Source: an uncultured Sediminibacterium sp. (GTDB lineage: Bacteria; Bacteroidota; Bacteroidia; Chitinophagales; Chitinophagaceae). From it: 64,000 nucleotides of DNA. Numbering within the stretch: position 1 is the first letter of the stretch; each line of letters opens with the position of its first letter. Of the stretch, positions 44,360 through 53,629 are shown piece by piece. Made by a program: the position numbers and the translations under genes. The notes beneath the pieces were generated by a model, which searched no databases, was not told the origin of the DNA, and saw only the letters and a list, made by a program, of their open reading frames with translations. The DNA lies in assembly GCF_946481145.1 (NCBI RefSeq), contig NZ_CAMLMJ010000004.1:124001-188000 (forward strand). The letters are read 5' to 3'.

Positions 44360-44881
44360 TTATCCATTAAATACTTTACTCAGCTTCACTGTACGTGTTT
44401 TAGCAACCTGTACAGGCTCACGCAACAGGCTAAGGGCCTTAATAGTTGCTTTCACCACGTTATGTGGGTTTGCAGAACCTAGGCTTTTTGCCAGTACGTC
44501 TGTTACACCTGCACTTTCCAGTACTGCACGCATGCTACCTCCTGCGATTACACCGGCTCCATGAGCAGCAGGTTTAATCAACACTTTAGCAGCACCTTCT
44601 TTCGCCCACTGATCGTGAGGAATGGTTCCGTGCATTACAGGAACTTTAACCAGGTTCTTTTTGGCATCTTCGATACCTTTAGTAATAGCTTCCTGAACCT
44701 CTTTTGCTTTACCCAGACCTTGTCCAACCACACCACTTTCATTACCCACTACTACCAGTGCTGAGAAGCTGAAGGTACGACCACCTTTAGTGGTTTTCAC
44801 CACACGGTTAATGGCAACTACTTTTTCTTTCAGTTCCATGTCGCCACCAGCTTTTACCTTATTTACGTTTACTTTAGACAT
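44360..44881 (-). CDS. rpsE: 30S ribosomal protein S5 (uS5)
   Basis: Small-subunit protein at the mRNA entry channel, important for decoding accuracy. The 173-residue chain has the N-terminal double-stranded-RNA-binding-like domain ([31 protein letters not shown]) and the C-terminal domain ([19 protein letters not shown]). Normal length. It follows rplR in the same direction after 29 bases. Confidence 0.97.
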   Translation of the reverse strand: MSKVNVNKVKAGGDMELKEKVVAINRVVKTTKGGRTFSFSALVVVGNESGVVGQGLGKAKEVQEAITKGIEDAKKNLVKVPVMHGTIPHDQWAKEGAAKVLIKPAAHGAGVIAGGSMRAVLESAGVTDVLAKSLGSANPHNVVKATIKALSLLREPVQVAKTRTVKLSKVFNG

Positions 44882-44910
44882 TTATCTAACGATTAATTGT
44901 TGTTAGCAGA

Positions 44911-45261
44911 TTAGAATTGAAGACCACCTTCTCTAGCACCATCAGCAACGGATTTAACGCGGCCATGGTACAGATTACCACCACGATCAAATACAACAGT
45001 ATTCAATCCCAGCTCAGTAGCTTTACGTGCGATTGCAGCACCCACCAGTTTCGATTTTTCGATTTTGGTTACTTTCTGTGCAGCGATGTCTTTATCGCGA
45101 GATGAAGCTGCTGCCAGTGTAAGACCATTCACGTCATCGATCAGTTGAGCATAAATATCAGCGTTGCTTCTGAATACAGATAAGCGGGGCTTTGCAGCCG
45201 TACCTGCCACTTTCTTACGAATGCGGTACCTGATCTTTTGCCTTTGAATTAATTTACCCAT
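44911..45261 (-). CDS. rplR: 50S ribosomal protein L18 (uL18)
   Basis: Binds 5S rRNA in the central protuberance together with L5. The 116-residue length is normal; the signature [19 protein letters not shown] and the terminal [26 protein letters not shown] are clear. The gap on its upstream side to rplF holds a short gtccatag-word hairpin. Confidence 0.97.
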   Translation of the reverse strand: MGKLIQRQKIRYRIRKKVAGTAAKPRLSVFRSNADIYAQLIDDVNGLTLAAASSRDKDIAAQKVTKIEKSKLVGAAIARKATELGLNTVVFDRGGNLYHGRVKSVADGAREGGLQF

Positions 45262-45317
45262 TTTGTTTTATTTGTCACTCCCGATTCGGCCGGAAGTTTG
45301 TTTTACATTTTATTTAA

Positions 45318-45341
45318 GTCCATAGACCGAAGTCTATGGAC
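45318..45341. repeat. Perfect gtccatagac hairpin between rplF and rplR
   Basis: A 10-base perfect stem gtccatagac / gtctatggac with the four-base loop cgaa, followed by a degenerate accataaacta word. Minimal member of the gtccatag family. Confidence 0.88.
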
Positions 45342-45354
45342 CATAAACTATTTA

Positions 45355-45909
45355 CTATTTACCGGCTGCTTTACCTGCTTTTCTTCTCAGGATTTCACCA
45401 GCGTATTTCACACCTTTACCTTTGTATGGTTCTGGTTTACGTAAGCTTCTCAATTTAGCAGCAACCTGACCGATCAATTGTTTGTCAATACCTTCCAGCA
45501 TAATCTTTGGGTTCTGACCTTTTTCAGTTACGGTGCTTACTTTTAGTTCTTTAGGAACTTCGAAAATGATATTGTGAGAATAACCTAAAGCAAGATCCAA
45601 CAGGTTACCGGTATTTGCGGCTTTAAAACCCACACCCACCAGTTCCAGTTCTCTTTTAATTCCTTCAGTTACACCTTTAACCATGTTGCTAACCAGCGCA
45701 CGGTATAAACCATGCATAGCGCGGTGGCGAATCTGGTCGGTTGGACGAGAGAAAATAACTTCATTGTCTTTGATCTCAACGATGATATCTCTGTCGATCA
45801 GTTGTTTTAATTCACCTTTAGGTCCTTTTACAGTAACCTCGTTCTCCTTACTAACGGTGATGGTAACACCAGCAGGAATTGTAACAGGTTTTTTTCCAAT
45901 ACGTGACAT
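45355..45909 (-). CDS. rplF: 50S ribosomal protein L6 (uL6)
   Basis: Large-subunit protein near the factor-binding site. From the ATG at 45909 (MSRIGKKPVTIPAGV) it has 184 residues, with two homologous L6 domains and the terminal PEPYKGKGVKYAGEILRRKAGK signature. An in-frame TTG at 45933 would add eight poorly conserved residues. rpsH precedes it by 86 bases. Confidence 0.97.
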   Translation of the reverse strand: MSRIGKKPVTIPAGVTITVSKENEVTVKGPKGELKQLIDRDIIVEIKDNEVIFSRPTDQIRHRAMHGLYRALVSNMVKGVTEGIKRELELVGVGFKAANTGNLLDLALGYSHNIIFEVPKELKVSTVTEKGQNPKIMLEGIDKQLIGQVAAKLRSLRKPEPYKGKGVKYAGEILRRKAGKAAGK

Positions 45910-45995
45910 AGTCGTTTCATTTTTATTGTTCAACTAAAATCCTGACCGTGTTCAGCTCCGACTAAAAGCTTAATTGTCAGACAGGACAATTTCAA

Positions 45996-46394
45996 TTAAG
46001 AGATGTAGCAAAGTACTTCACCACCTACATTTTGCGCTTTTGCTTGTTTATCGGTTAATACACCTTTAGATGTACTTAAGATAGCAACACCCAGACCGTT
46101 GATTACTCTTTTGATTTCAGCGGGTTTAGCGTACTGGCGCAGACCTGGACGGCTTACTCTTTCGAGTGAGCGGATTGCAGGTTGTTTAGTAGAAGGATCG
46201 TATTTAAGCGCGATCTTGATAAGACCTTGCTTGTTATCATCTTCAAATTTGTATTTCAGGATATAACCCTGTTCATACAGGATCTCTGTCATACGTTTTT
46301 TCAGATTAGAAGCAGGAATTTCTACCAGTCTGTGACCAGCCATCTGTGCATTACGGATTCTGGTTAAGAAGTCTGCTATTGGATCAGTTACCAT
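45996..46394 (-). CDS. rpsH: 30S ribosomal protein S8 (uS8)
   Basis: Primary 16S rRNA binder of the platform. The 132-residue chain shows the normal start MVTDPIADFLTRIRNAQMAGH and the C-terminal signature GVAILSTSKGVLTDKQAKAQNVGGEVLCYIS. In E. coli S8 represses the spc operon; whether that holds here is not shown by the sequence. Confidence 0.97.
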   Translation of the reverse strand: MVTDPIADFLTRIRNAQMAGHRLVEIPASNLKKRMTEILYEQGYILKYKFEDDNKQGLIKIALKYDPSTKQPAIRSLERVSRPGLRQYAKPAEIKRVINGLGVAILSTSKGVLTDKQAKAQNVGGEVLCYIS

Positions 46395-46463
46395 TTTTAT
46401 TAGAATTAATTCGTGTTCAAATTGTTTTGTTCATCTCCCCGATTTCAAACCGGGAAAAAGTGT

Positions 46464-46733
46464 TTACCAGCTTGCTTTTTTAACACCTGGAATTTTACCA
46501 TTCAGTGCCATATCACGGAAGATTACCCTTGAGAGACCGAAGTATCTCATATAACCTTTCGGACGTCCTGTAAGCTGACAACGGTTCTTTAAACGAACAG
46601 GTGACGCATTTTTAGGTAGTTTGTCCAATGCTGCGTAATCGCCTGCTGCTTTTAAGGCTGCACGTTTTTCAGCATACTGGGCAACTAATGCCTCGCGCTT
46701 TCTTTGTCTGGCTTTAACTGATTCTTTTGCCAT
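46464..46733 (-). CDS. rpsN: 30S ribosomal protein S14 (uS14), zinc-free type
   Basis: An 89-residue small-subunit head protein. The C-terminal [25 protein letters not shown] signature is intact. There is only one Cys, so this is the longer, zinc-independent form. It keeps the classical place between rplE and rpsH. Confidence 0.96.
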   Translation of the reverse strand: MAKESVKARQRKREALVAQYAEKRAALKAAGDYAALDKLPKNASPVRLKNRCQLTGRPKGYMRYFGLSRVIFRDMALNGKIPGVKKASW

Positions 46734-46801
46734 TTTTTTATGTTTAGATTTGAGTAGGTTCCGGATTTGCTTATTACAAACCGGCTGCTACCAGTTACTT
46801 T

Positions 46802-47377
46802 TTAGTTATTGTCTTTTTTAGCTCCTTTGAAAGGCATTCCCAGTTCTTTCAGTAACTCATAAGCTTCTTCGTTAGTTTGGGCTGTGGTTACAAAAGTGAT
46901 ATCCATACCAGTAATTTTATTTACTTTATCGATATCGATTTCAGGGAAAATGATTTGTTCAGTAACACCTAAAGTGTAGTTACCACGACCATCAAATGCC
47001 TTATCGCTGATACCTTTGAAGTCACGTACACGTGGTAATGCCACAGATACCAAACGGTCAAGAAATTCATACATCTTCTCTCCTCTCAGCGTAACACGTG
47101 CGCCTATTGGCATGCCTTTACGCAATTTGAAGTTTGAGATATCTTTCTTAGACATCGTAGGAACTGCTTTCTGACCAGTGATCATGTTCAGTTCATCTAC
47201 AGCGATATCAACCAGTTTTTTATCTGTTACCGCACCATTAACGCCACGGTTGATACAGATTTTTTCCAGTTTAGGTGCCTGCATTACAGTTTTGTAAGCA
47301 AACTTTTTCATTAAAGCAGGTACAACTTCTTTGCTGTACTTATCTGCTAATCTCGGAGTGTATTTTGTAGTACTCAT
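46802..47377 (-). CDS. rplE: 50S ribosomal protein L5 (uL5)
   Basis: Binds 5S rRNA and contacts P-site tRNA. The 191-residue chain has the signature [25 protein letters not shown] and [18 protein letters not shown]. The C-terminus is Lys/Asp/Asn rich. Its ATG overlaps the rplX stop by one base (TAATG), implying coupled translation. Confidence 0.97.
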   Translation of the reverse strand: MSTTKYTPRLADKYSKEVVPALMKKFAYKTVMQAPKLEKICINRGVNGAVTDKKLVDIAVDELNMITGQKAVPTMSKKDISNFKLRKGMPIGARVTLRGEKMYEFLDRLVSVALPRVRDFKGISDKAFDGRGNYTLGVTEQIIFPEIDIDKVNKITGMDITFVTTAQTNEEAYELLKELGMPFKGAKKDNN

Positions 47378-47715
47378 TACTTGATTACCTCCCCTGATTT
47401 TTTAGATATACGAACTAATTTTCCTTCTACGCGTGTACGCTTAGCTTTGGTAGCTGCGCTAGCTTTAGCATCCCATAACATAACATTGCTGATATTGATA
47501 GGAGCTTCAACTTTCACGATACCACCCTTGGTATTTTGTGCCGAAGGCTTGGTATGTTTTGTTACGATATTTACGCCTTCTACTACAACACGTCCTTTAT
47601 CCACAATTACTTCCAACACCTTACGAGGCTTTTTCAAGTCCTTGTCATCACCGGCAATTACCACTACGGTATCGCCTTTTTTGATGTTGAATTTGGGTTT
47701 GAATCTTGTACTCAT
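47377..47715 (-). CDS. rplX: 50S ribosomal protein L24 (uL24)
   Basis: Assembly-initiating large-subunit protein with an N-terminal KOW motif ([20 protein letters not shown]). The 112-residue length is normal. Its stop overlaps the rplE start (TAATG). A tagcta-word element fills the gap on its upstream side to rplN. Confidence 0.96.
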   Translation of the reverse strand: MSTRFKPKFNIKKGDTVVVIAGDDKDLKKPRKVLEVIVDKGRVVVEGVNIVTKHTKPSAQNTKGGIVKVEAPINISNVMLWDAKASAATKAKRTRVEGKLVRISKKSGEVIK

Positions 47716-47720
47716 TTTTT

Positions 47721-47807
47721 GAGCTTTTAGCTTTTAGGGGCTGGCAAATGCCAACCATGATTTATTATGTCGATCGCTAATAGCTGATGGCTAATAGCTA
47801 ATGGCTT
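47721..47807. repeat. Tagcta-word element between rplN and rplX
   Basis: agcttttagcttttag (47722-47737) faces gctaatagctgatggctaatagctaatgg (47776-47804), with an inner ggctggcaaatgccaacc hairpin at 47739-47756. Arm pairing is imperfect. It shares words with the unit at 8024-8393. Confidence 0.7.
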
Positions 47808-47813
47808 ATTTTC

Positions 47814-48182
47814 TTAAAGAACCTCAGGAGCCAATGAAATAATTTTCATGTATCCTTTATCACGCAATTCTCTCGCTACTGGCCCGAAAATACGTGTACC
47901 ACGAGGCTCGTCTGAGTTGTTCAATAACACTACTGCGTTATCATCAAAACGGATATAAGAACCATCCTTACGACGCAGTTTATTTTTGGTACGAACGATT
48001 ACCGCTTTTGATACAGTACCTTTTTTGATACCGCCGGCAGGGATAGCGTCTTTAACAGTAACTACGATCTTATCTCCGATCTTAGCATAGTCTTGTCCGC
48101 TGTTACCAAGTACCTTGATACAAAGTACTTCTTTGGCACCACTGTTATCAGCTACATTCAATCTACTTTCTTGCTGAATCAT
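47814..48182 (-). CDS. rplN: 50S ribosomal protein L14 (uL14)
   Basis: Large-subunit interface protein that contacts 16S rRNA. The 122-residue length is standard; [19 protein letters not shown] at the start and the [28 protein letters not shown] end are typical. It lies between rpsQ and rplX in the classical order. Confidence 0.97.
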   Translation of the reverse strand: MIQQESRLNVADNSGAKEVLCIKVLGNSGQDYAKIGDKIVVTVKDAIPAGGIKKGTVSKAVIVRTKNKLRRKDGSYIRFDDNAVVLLNNSDEPRGTRIFGPVARELRDKGYMKIISLAPEVL

Positions 48183-48187
48183 TGTTT

Positions 48188-48299
48188 TAGCTTTTTAGCT
48201 TCCGGCTTCGTTTTCCTCGGCCGAACTTTTTATCAATTTGTCAGAGGCTACAGCTCAAATTCTTGCAGCTTGCAGCTTGAATCCGCCTGAGGCGGAAGA
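48188..48299. repeat. Agctt/gcagctt-word element with CCTGAGG palindrome between rpsQ and rplN
   Basis: tagctttttagctt (48189-48202) and gcagcttgcagcttga words (about 48266-48280) bracket the gap. The palindrome tccgcctgaggcgga (48282-48296; 7-base arms around one base) ends it next to the rpsQ stop. Confidence 0.65.
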
Positions 48300-48560
48300 T
48301 TATTTTGCTTTCTCAACTATTTCAACCAGTCTCCAACGCTTTGTTTTGCTCAGGGGACGAGTTTCCATAATTTTCACTACGTCGCCAATTCCGCATTCGC
48401 TTTTCTCATCGTGCGCATGGAACTTAGTGGTTTTCTTTACGAACTTTCCGTAGATAGGGTGTTTTACTTTTCTTTCAACCGCAACAGTAATGGTTTTATC
48501 CATTTTATCGCTGGTAACTACCCCGATCCTTGTTTTACGTAAATTTCTTACTTCAGCCAT
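48300..48560 (-). CDS. rpsQ: 30S ribosomal protein S17 (uS17)
   Basis: Primary 16S rRNA binder. The 86-residue chain has the signature [27 protein letters not shown] and [25 protein letters not shown]. Normal place after rpmC. Confidence 0.96.
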   Translation of the reverse strand: MAEVRNLRKTRIGVVTSDKMDKTITVAVERKVKHPIYGKFVKKTTKFHAHDEKSECGIGDVVKIMETRPLSKTKRWRLVEIVEKAK

Positions 48561-48588
48561 TGTTATGTTTTTTTAGCTATGAGGTCTG

Positions 48589-48660
48589 ATCAGCCTAAGG
48601 CTGATTCGAGCATTTTGGTTTAGTACAAGCTCGCAGCTCCTGGCTCGCAGCTCGTAGCTG
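48589..48660. repeat. CCTAAGG palindrome and gcagctcgtagct words between rpmC and rpsQ
   Basis: atcagcctaaggctgat (48589-48605) is a perfect palindrome with 8-base arms around one base. It is followed at 48628-48660 by agctcgcagctcctggctcgcagctcgtagctg-type words, cut here to their start: agctcgcagctc. Confidence 0.7.
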
Positions 48661-48662
48661 TA

Positions 48663-48875
48663 TTATATGCCTAATTCTTTTTTCTTCAGTTCTGTTTTCA
48701 GACGTGCAATATCTCTGCGAAGTCCACGAATATTCATTGGATTTTCCAGGGGTGAAATTGCATGTGCGAATTCCAATTTTTTCAGACGGAGCTGATCTTC
48801 CTGGATTCTCGCTTTAAGATCTGCAACATTCATGTCTTTCAGATCTTTATTGAATTCAACTTTTTTATTTGCCAT
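48663..48875 (-). CDS. rpmC: 50S ribosomal protein L29 (uL29)
   Basis: Two-helix protein near the peptide exit tunnel. The ATG at 48875 (MANKKVEFNKDL) gives 70 residues; a TTG three codons earlier is unlikely. The family motif NPMNIRGLRRDIARLKTEL is clear. Confidence 0.93.
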   Translation of the reverse strand: MANKKVEFNKDLKDMNVADLKARIQEDQLRLKKLEFAHAISPLENPMNIRGLRRDIARLKTELKKKELGI

Positions 48876-48882
48876 TATCTTC

Positions 48883-48991
48883 AATTTGAAAATTTGAAAA
48901 TTTGAAAATTGGGAAATCGCTTTCCGGGTTTAGCAATCTGAAAACATTTTCATCTGCCTTAGGCAGATCAAATTGCCTCATTTTCAAATTA
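48883..48991. repeat. Tandem-word hairpin (aatttgaaa) between rplP and rpmC
   Basis: Three aatttgaaa words (48883-48910) face cattttcaaatt (48979-48990). The latter includes the rplP stop, reading TAATTTGAAAATG on the minus strand. Inside is a CCTTAGG palindrome atctgccttaggcagat (48952-48968). Confidence 0.87.
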
Positions 48992-49408
48992 TGCTTGCAA
49001 GTCTCTTCTTACAATGAATTTGGTTTTGATCGGTAGCTTCTGAGCAGCCAGTTCCATGGCTTCCTGAGCAACTTGCTGTGATACACCATCGCATTCAAAA
49101 ATGATACGTCCTGGTTCAACCACTGCAGCCCAGAATTCAGGGTTACCTTTACCTTTACCCATCCTTACCTCAAGAGGCTTACGGGTAATGATCTTATCAG
49201 GAAATACACGGATCCAAACATTCCCTTCACGTTTCATAGCACGCGTCATAGCCTGACGGGCAGATTCGATCTGGCGGTTTGTTAACCAAATTGGCTCCAG
49301 CGCTTTAAGAGCGAATGAACCAAATGAAATGGAAGTACCACGCTTAGCCACTTCACGAATGCGGCCCTTCTGTTGTTTCCTGTGTTTACTTCTTTTAGGC
49401 TGTAACAT
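48989..49408 (-). CDS. rplP: 50S ribosomal protein L16 (uL16)
   Basis: Large-subunit protein next to the A-site tRNA. The 139-residue chain begins [16 protein letters not shown] and contains the signature [20 protein letters not shown] and [15 protein letters not shown]. Its TAA is part of a TAATTTGAAA word. Confidence 0.97.
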   Translation of the reverse strand: MLQPKRSKHRKQQKGRIREVAKRGTSISFGSFALKALEPIWLTNRQIESARQAMTRAMKREGNVWIRVFPDKIITRKPLEVRMGKGKGNPEFWAAVVEPGRIIFECDGVSQQVAQEAMELAAQKLPIKTKFIVRRDLQA

Positions 49409-49415
49409 TTATTAC

Positions 49416-49530
49416 AATTTGAAAATTTGAAAATTTGAGAATTTGAAAATGATTGGAATTTTACCGGGCTTTCTGATCATTTGAATCTGTTTTCATTTTC
49501 AAATTTTCAAATTGCCCCATTTTCAAATTA
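49416..49530. repeat. Tandem-word hairpin (aatttgaaa) between rpsC and rplP
   Basis: Four aatttgaaa-type words (49416-49451) face cattttcaaattttcaaatt (49494-49513), with a further tttcaaatta word reaching the rpsC stop (49528-49530). The stop again reads TAATTTGAAAATG. Confidence 0.9.
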
Positions 49531-50322
49531 ACGTCTGTCTCTTCCGCCTCCACGGTTATCTCTTCTATCACCGCCGCGACCACCACGATCATCTCTTCTG
49601 TCTCCACGTCCGCCACCGCTTCTTTCTTCACCACCTCTTCTCTCGCTCATATCATTTTTACCGCCAACGAAATTGGGGTTGAGTTCGCGTTTACCCAGAA
49701 CTTCACCTTTACAGATCCATACTTTGATACCGATTTTACCATATACAGTTTGAGCGTATACGTTAGCGTAGTCGATATCCATACGGAATGTATGCAAAGG
49801 CACACGACCTTGTTTAAATTCTTCGCTACGAGCGATCTCCGCGCCACCCAAACGACCACTCAACTTAATTTTGATACCTTCTGCGCCCATTCTCAGGGTA
49901 GAAGCAATCGCCATTTTAGTTGCACGTTTGAAGTTGATACGGTTTTCGATCTGACGAGCGATGGTATCACCAACGATATTTGCATCCAGTTCCGGACGAC
50001 GGATCTCAAGGATATTGATCTGCACGTCATCTTTACCGGTTAATTTCTTCAACTCTTCTTTGATACGGTCTACTTCCCCACCGCCTTTACCGATAATGAT
50101 ACCTGGTTTAGACGTGTGAATAGTAACGATCAGCTTACCCAGGGTACGCTCTATTACAATTTTGGCAATACCGCCCTTGTTGATACGGGCGTTCAGGTAA
50201 GTACGGATTTTATGATCCTCAATTAACTTAGTAGCATAGTCTTTCTTACTACCATACCAGTTACTTTCCCATCCGCGGATGATACCTAACCTGTTACCAA
50301 TTGGATTTGCTTTCTGACCCAT
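49528..50322 (-). CDS. rpsC: 30S ribosomal protein S3 (uS3) with RGG-like tail
   Basis: Small-subunit protein at the mRNA entry channel, with a KH RNA-binding domain (about residues 38-110, [18 protein letters not shown]) and the S3 C-terminal domain ([20 protein letters not shown]). It has 264 residues, about 30 more than the E. coli protein. Residues from about 220 onward form an Arg/Gly/Asp-rich disordered tail of GGRGDRR and DRGGRGG type. Such RGG-like tails bind RNA in other proteins; the function here is not known. Confidence 0.96.
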   Translation of the reverse strand: MGQKANPIGNRLGIIRGWESNWYGSKKDYATKLIEDHKIRTYLNARINKGGIAKIVIERTLGKLIVTIHTSKPGIIIGKGGGEVDRIKEELKKLTGKDDVQINILEIRRPELDANIVGDTIARQIENRINFKRATKMAIASTLRMGAEGIKIKLSGRLGGAEIARSEEFKQGRVPLHTFRMDIDYANVYAQTVYGKIGIKVWICKGEVLGKRELNPNFVGGKNDMSERRGGEERSGGGRGDRRDDRGGRGGDRRDNRGGGRDRR

Positions 50323-50337
50323 ATAGTGGTTTTACAA

Positions 50338-50721
50338 TTAGTTTTTAGAATCTACGATTAATGTTACATGGTTACTGCGTTTGCGAACCCGGTAGCCACG
50401 GCCCTGGGGTGCTGGACGCATACGCTTAAGTACACGACCTCCGTCAACAAATACAGTTTTTACCACCAGGCTGCTGTCTGCGGCACTGGCGCCATTGTTT
50501 TTCTGCTCCCAGTTGCTGATAGCACTCTTCAGCAGTTTTGCCAGGGGCACAGCATTGTGCTGTGGGTGGTGCTCGAGAATAGCCAACGCCTTCTCTACTT
50601 CCATTCCACGGATCACATCAGCCAGCAAACGCATTTTGCGCGGCCCTGTAGGATAATTGTTCAGTTTAGCTACTGCTTCCATTTCTTTATTTGTTTCTGG
50701 TGTAATCTGTTCCTTAACCAT
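50338..50721 (-). CDS. rplV: 50S ribosomal protein L22 (uL22)
   Basis: Large-subunit protein with a long hairpin lining the exit tunnel. The 127-residue chain contains the signature [37 protein letters not shown]. It starts 38 bases past the rpsS stop; that gap contains a gtccatag-word palindrome. Confidence 0.96.
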   Translation of the reverse strand: MVKEQITPETNKEMEAVAKLNNYPTGPRKMRLLADVIRGMEVEKALAILEHHPQHNAVPLAKLLKSAISNWEQKNNGASAADSSLVVKTVFVDGGRVLKRMRPAPQGRGYRVRKRSNHVTLIVDSKN

Positions 50722-50723
50722 TA

Positions 50724-50748
50724 ACTATGGACTATGGACCATGGACTA
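50724..50748. repeat. Tandem-word palindrome (ctatggac) between rpsS and rplV
   Basis: actatggactatgg runs into accatggactac; the words ctatggac and the ccatgg centre identify the gtccatag family. Small unit filling most of the gap. Confidence 0.75.
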
Positions 50749-50759
50749 CAACCTAATGA

Positions 50760-51029
50760 TTACTTTTTAGTTCCTGCGTGTCCTCTGAAGTTACGTGTAG
50801 GAGCAAATTCACCTAATTTATGTCCAACCATGAACTCGGTTACATAAACAGGGATAAACTTGTTACCATTGTGTACCGCAAATGTGTGACCAACAAAATC
50901 AGGGGTAATAGTGCTACGACGGCTCCAGGTTTTAATAACACCTTTCTTTGATTTACCATCGTTCATTGCCACTACTTTACCTTCTAGGTTGGCATCTACA
51001 TAAGGACCTTTTTTAATCGAACGACCCAT
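50760..51029 (-). CDS. rpsS: 30S ribosomal protein S19 (uS19)
   Basis: Head protein that pairs with S13. The 89-residue chain has [19 protein letters not shown] and the [26 protein letters not shown] signature. Normal position between rplB and rplV. Confidence 0.97.
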   Translation of the reverse strand: MGRSIKKGPYVDANLEGKVVAMNDGKSKKGVIKTWSRRSTITPDFVGHTFAVHNGNKFIPVYVTEFMVGHKLGEFAPTRNFRGHAGTKK

Positions 51030-51040
51030 AGTAATGAGTT

Positions 51041-51144
51041 AATTTGAAAATTTGAAAATTTGAAAATTGAGAGTGTTTGTTTTGACACTTTGAGAATTTG
51101 AGGTTTTCATTTTCAAATTTTCAAATTGCCACACTTTCAAATTA
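51041..51144. repeat. Tandem-word hairpin (aatttgaaa) between rplB and rpsS
   Basis: Three aatttgaaa words at 51041-51068 face cattttcaaattttcaaatt at 51108-51127, with a closing tttcaaatta word that includes the rplB stop (51142-51144). Confidence 0.9.
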
Positions 51145-51981
51145 TTTTGCTAATTTTTTTCCGTCTCTTCTCTGGATAATCAGTTTATCACTTGATTTTC
51201 CTTTGGTACGGGTTTTTTCACCTTTTGCATACTTACCAGTTCTGCTACGTGGGTGACCACCTGAAGCTTTACCTTCACCACCACCCATCGGGTGATCTAC
51301 CGGGTTCATAGCTACACCACGAACGCGAGGGCGGATACCTTTCCAACGGTTCTTACCAGCTTTACCTGCAGTTTCCAGGTTATGGTCGCTGTTTGATACC
51401 ACACCAACTGTTGCATAACAATTGATCAATACTTTACGCAGTTCGCCAGAAGGCATTTTTAATACTGCATATTTCTCTTCTTTGTTCGCAAGTTGTGCAG
51501 ATGCACCAGCACTTCTTACCATTTTACCACCCTGACCAGGCTGTAATTCAATATTATGAATCATGGTACCAAGTGGCATGTTTTTCATGGTGAGTGCATT
51601 TCCAATTTCAGGAGCTACTTCATCACCAGCGATAACTGTTGCACCTACCTGTAAACCTTGTGGTGCAATGATGTATCTTTTCTCACCATCTGTATATTGC
51701 AACAATGCAATAAACGCAGTACGGTTTGGATCGTATTCGATTGATACTACTGTAGCAGCAATATCTCTTTTGTTTCTTTTGAAATCAATGATACGGTAGT
51801 GTTGTTTGCTACCACCGCCCATATAACGCATTGCGCGGCGACCCTGGAAGTTACGTCCAGCAGTCTTTTTCTGAGGCTCCAATAAGCTCTTTTCAGGCTT
51901 GTTGGTGGTGATCTCAGCATAAGCGTTTCCGATTCTCCAGCGTGTGCCGGCTGTCATCGGTTTGTACTTCTTAAGTGCCAT
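51142..51981 (-). CDS. rplB: 50S ribosomal protein L2 (uL2)
   Basis: Essential for subunit joining and peptidyl transfer. The 279-residue chain includes [18 protein letters not shown] with the conserved His near the active centre, and the N-terminal OB-like region [22 protein letters not shown]. Length and order are normal. Its TAA belongs to a TAATTTGAAA word. Confidence 0.97.
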   Translation of the reverse strand: MALKKYKPMTAGTRWRIGNAYAEITTNKPEKSLLEPQKKTAGRNFQGRRAMRYMGGGSKQHYRIIDFKRNKRDIAATVVSIEYDPNRTAFIALLQYTDGEKRYIIAPQGLQVGATVIAGDEVAPEIGNALTMKNMPLGTMIHNIELQPGQGGKMVRSAGASAQLANKEEKYAVLKMPSGELRKVLINCYATVGVVSNSDHNLETAGKAGKNRWKGIRPRVRGVAMNPVDHPMGGGEGKASGGHPRSRTGKYAKGEKTRTKGKSSDKLIIQRRDGKKLAK

Positions 51982-52027
51982 TTTCTATTTGTTTAATTGC
52001 GGAATTCTCAGCTCCGCGTACTATAAA

Positions 52028-52327
52028 TTAAATGTTTGCGTACAGATCAATTGCTTCTCCTTCGGCTACAGTTACGAAAGCTTTTTTATAAGCCGGTTTC
52101 GCACCTTGAATAAAACCAGCTTTTGTGTAGCGGGTTTTGTTTTTACCTGGAGCAACTGCAGTATTCACATCAATCACACTAACACCATAAAATTCTTCTA
52201 CTGCTTTTTTGATCTCGAGTTTGTTTGCCTTACGGTTTACTTTAAAAGCATATCTTCTCAGCTTTTCTTGCTGGGCATTTGCTTTTTCAGTTAAAATAGG
52301 CTTTACTAATACTTCACTCAGTTTCAT
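52028..52327 (-). CDS. rplW: 50S ribosomal protein L23 (uL23)
   Basis: Exit-tunnel protein and docking site for trigger factor and SRP. The 99-residue chain shows VLVKPILTEKANAQQEKLRRYAFKV and the central KANKLEIKKAVEEFYGVSV signature. It follows rplD after 29 bases. Confidence 0.96.
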   Translation of the reverse strand: MKLSEVLVKPILTEKANAQQEKLRRYAFKVNRKANKLEIKKAVEEFYGVSVIDVNTAVAPGKNKTRYTKAGFIQGAKPAYKKAFVTVAEGEAIDLYANI

Positions 52328-52356
52328 TGTATTTCGGTTGAAACGTTTCTAATTGG

Positions 52357-52989
52357 TTAAGCTACTGCCTCTTCTTCTGCGAAGATTTTGGCGGTATTTT
52401 CTGTAATTACCAGTACATCTGCATTCATGATTTCATAAGTGTTGATGTCGGCCAATAAAGTGCTGGCAACATTTGGCACGTTACGAGTGCTCAGGTACAG
52501 GTTATCATTGTACTCAGGTAATACTACCAGTGTTTTCTTGTCGGCAATATTCAGGCTCTTCATCACTTCAACCAATTGCTTGGTTTTAGGTGCATCCATC
52601 TGAATATCTTCAACAACTACAATGGCACTTTCTTTAGCTTTATAGCTCAGTGCAGAAATCTTCGCCAGATCCTTCACCTTACGATTCAATTTGAAATCAT
52701 AAGCGTGTGGTTTTGGTCCAAAGATGGTACCACCACCCTTATATAAAGGGTTACGGATATTACCTTTACGTGAGCCACCAGTACCTTTTTGCTTATGCAG
52801 CTTACGGCTGGCACCCTGCACTTCAGCACGGGTTTTAACTTTGTGCGTACCTTGACGGCCTGCAGCCAGGTACTGTTTTACAGCCAGATAGATCACATGA
52901 TCATTTGGCTCGATACCGAAAACCTCAGCAGGTAATTCTACCGTTCTGCCGGTTTTCTGTCCTTTTATATTTAATACATCTACTTGCAT
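52357..52989 (-). CDS. rplD: 50S ribosomal protein L4 (uL4)
   Basis: Large-subunit protein whose loop reaches the exit tunnel. The ATG at 52989 gives 210 residues; a TTG two codons earlier is less likely. The loop signature KLHKQKGTGGSRKGNIRNPLYKGGGTIFGP is present. In E. coli L4 represses the S10 operon through its leader; conservation of that control in this phylum is not known to me. Confidence 0.96.
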   Translation of the reverse strand: MQVDVLNIKGQKTGRTVELPAEVFGIEPNDHVIYLAVKQYLAAGRQGTHKVKTRAEVQGASRKLHKQKGTGGSRKGNIRNPLYKGGGTIFGPKPHAYDFKLNRKVKDLAKISALSYKAKESAIVVVEDIQMDAPKTKQLVEVMKSLNIADKKTLVVLPEYNDNLYLSTRNVPNVASTLLADINTYEIMNADVLVITENTAKIFAEEEAVA

Positions 52990-53011
52990 GGTCAATTCAA
53001 TTAAGTTGTGA

Positions 53012-53629
53012 TTACTTCTGGATTAAAACGATAGAACCGTTATGACCAGGAACAGATCCGCTGATCAGGATATAATTCTTTTCAGGGAAGATCTTCACTA
53101 CTTTCAGACCTTTCATTTTAACCCTGTCGCCACCCATACGGCCGGCCATTCTCATACCTTTAAATACACGTGAAGGGTATGAAGAACCACCAATAGAACC
53201 AGGTGCACGCTGACGATCGTGTTGACCGTGAGACTGTTCACCCACACCAGAGAAGCCATGGCGCTTTACAACACCCTGGAAACCCTTACCCTTGGTAGTA
53301 CCAACTACTTCAACGCTCTCGCCTTCAGCGAAAATGTCTACAGTAACAGTTTCTCCCAATGCTTTTTCTATGGAATAATTACGGAATTCTTTTACGAATT
53401 TTTTGGCGGCGGTTTGAGCTTTTGCGTAGTGATTAAGCTCGGCTTTAGTGGAGTGTTTTTCTTTTTTGTCGCCAAATGCCAGTTGAAGTGCGGTGTAACC
53501 GTCAGTATCCTGGGTTTTCACCTGAGTTACGGTACATGGACCAGCTTCAATGATGGTACAAGCTGTTTGCTTACCATCTGCCGAGAAGATGCTGGTCATC
53601 CCGATTTTTTTACCAATAATACCTTTCAT
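53012..53629 (-). CDS. rplC: 50S ribosomal protein L3 (uL3)
   Basis: Assembly-initiating large-subunit protein near the peptidyl transferase centre. The ATG at 53629 ([15 protein letters not shown]) gives 205 residues. The signature loop [19 protein letters not shown] and GRMGG are intact. A hairpin ends four bases before this ATG, and 389 unassigned bases separate it from rpsJ, far more than usual. Confidence 0.96.
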   Translation of the reverse strand: MKGIIGKKIGMTSIFSADGKQTACTIIEAGPCTVTQVKTQDTDGYTALQLAFGDKKEKHSTKAELNHYAKAQTAAKKFVKEFRNYSIEKALGETVTVDIFAEGESVEVVGTTKGKGFQGVVKRHGFSGVGEQSHGQHDRQRAPGSIGGSSYPSRVFKGMRMAGRMGGDRVKMKGLKVVKIFPEKNYILISGSVPGHNGSIVLIQK

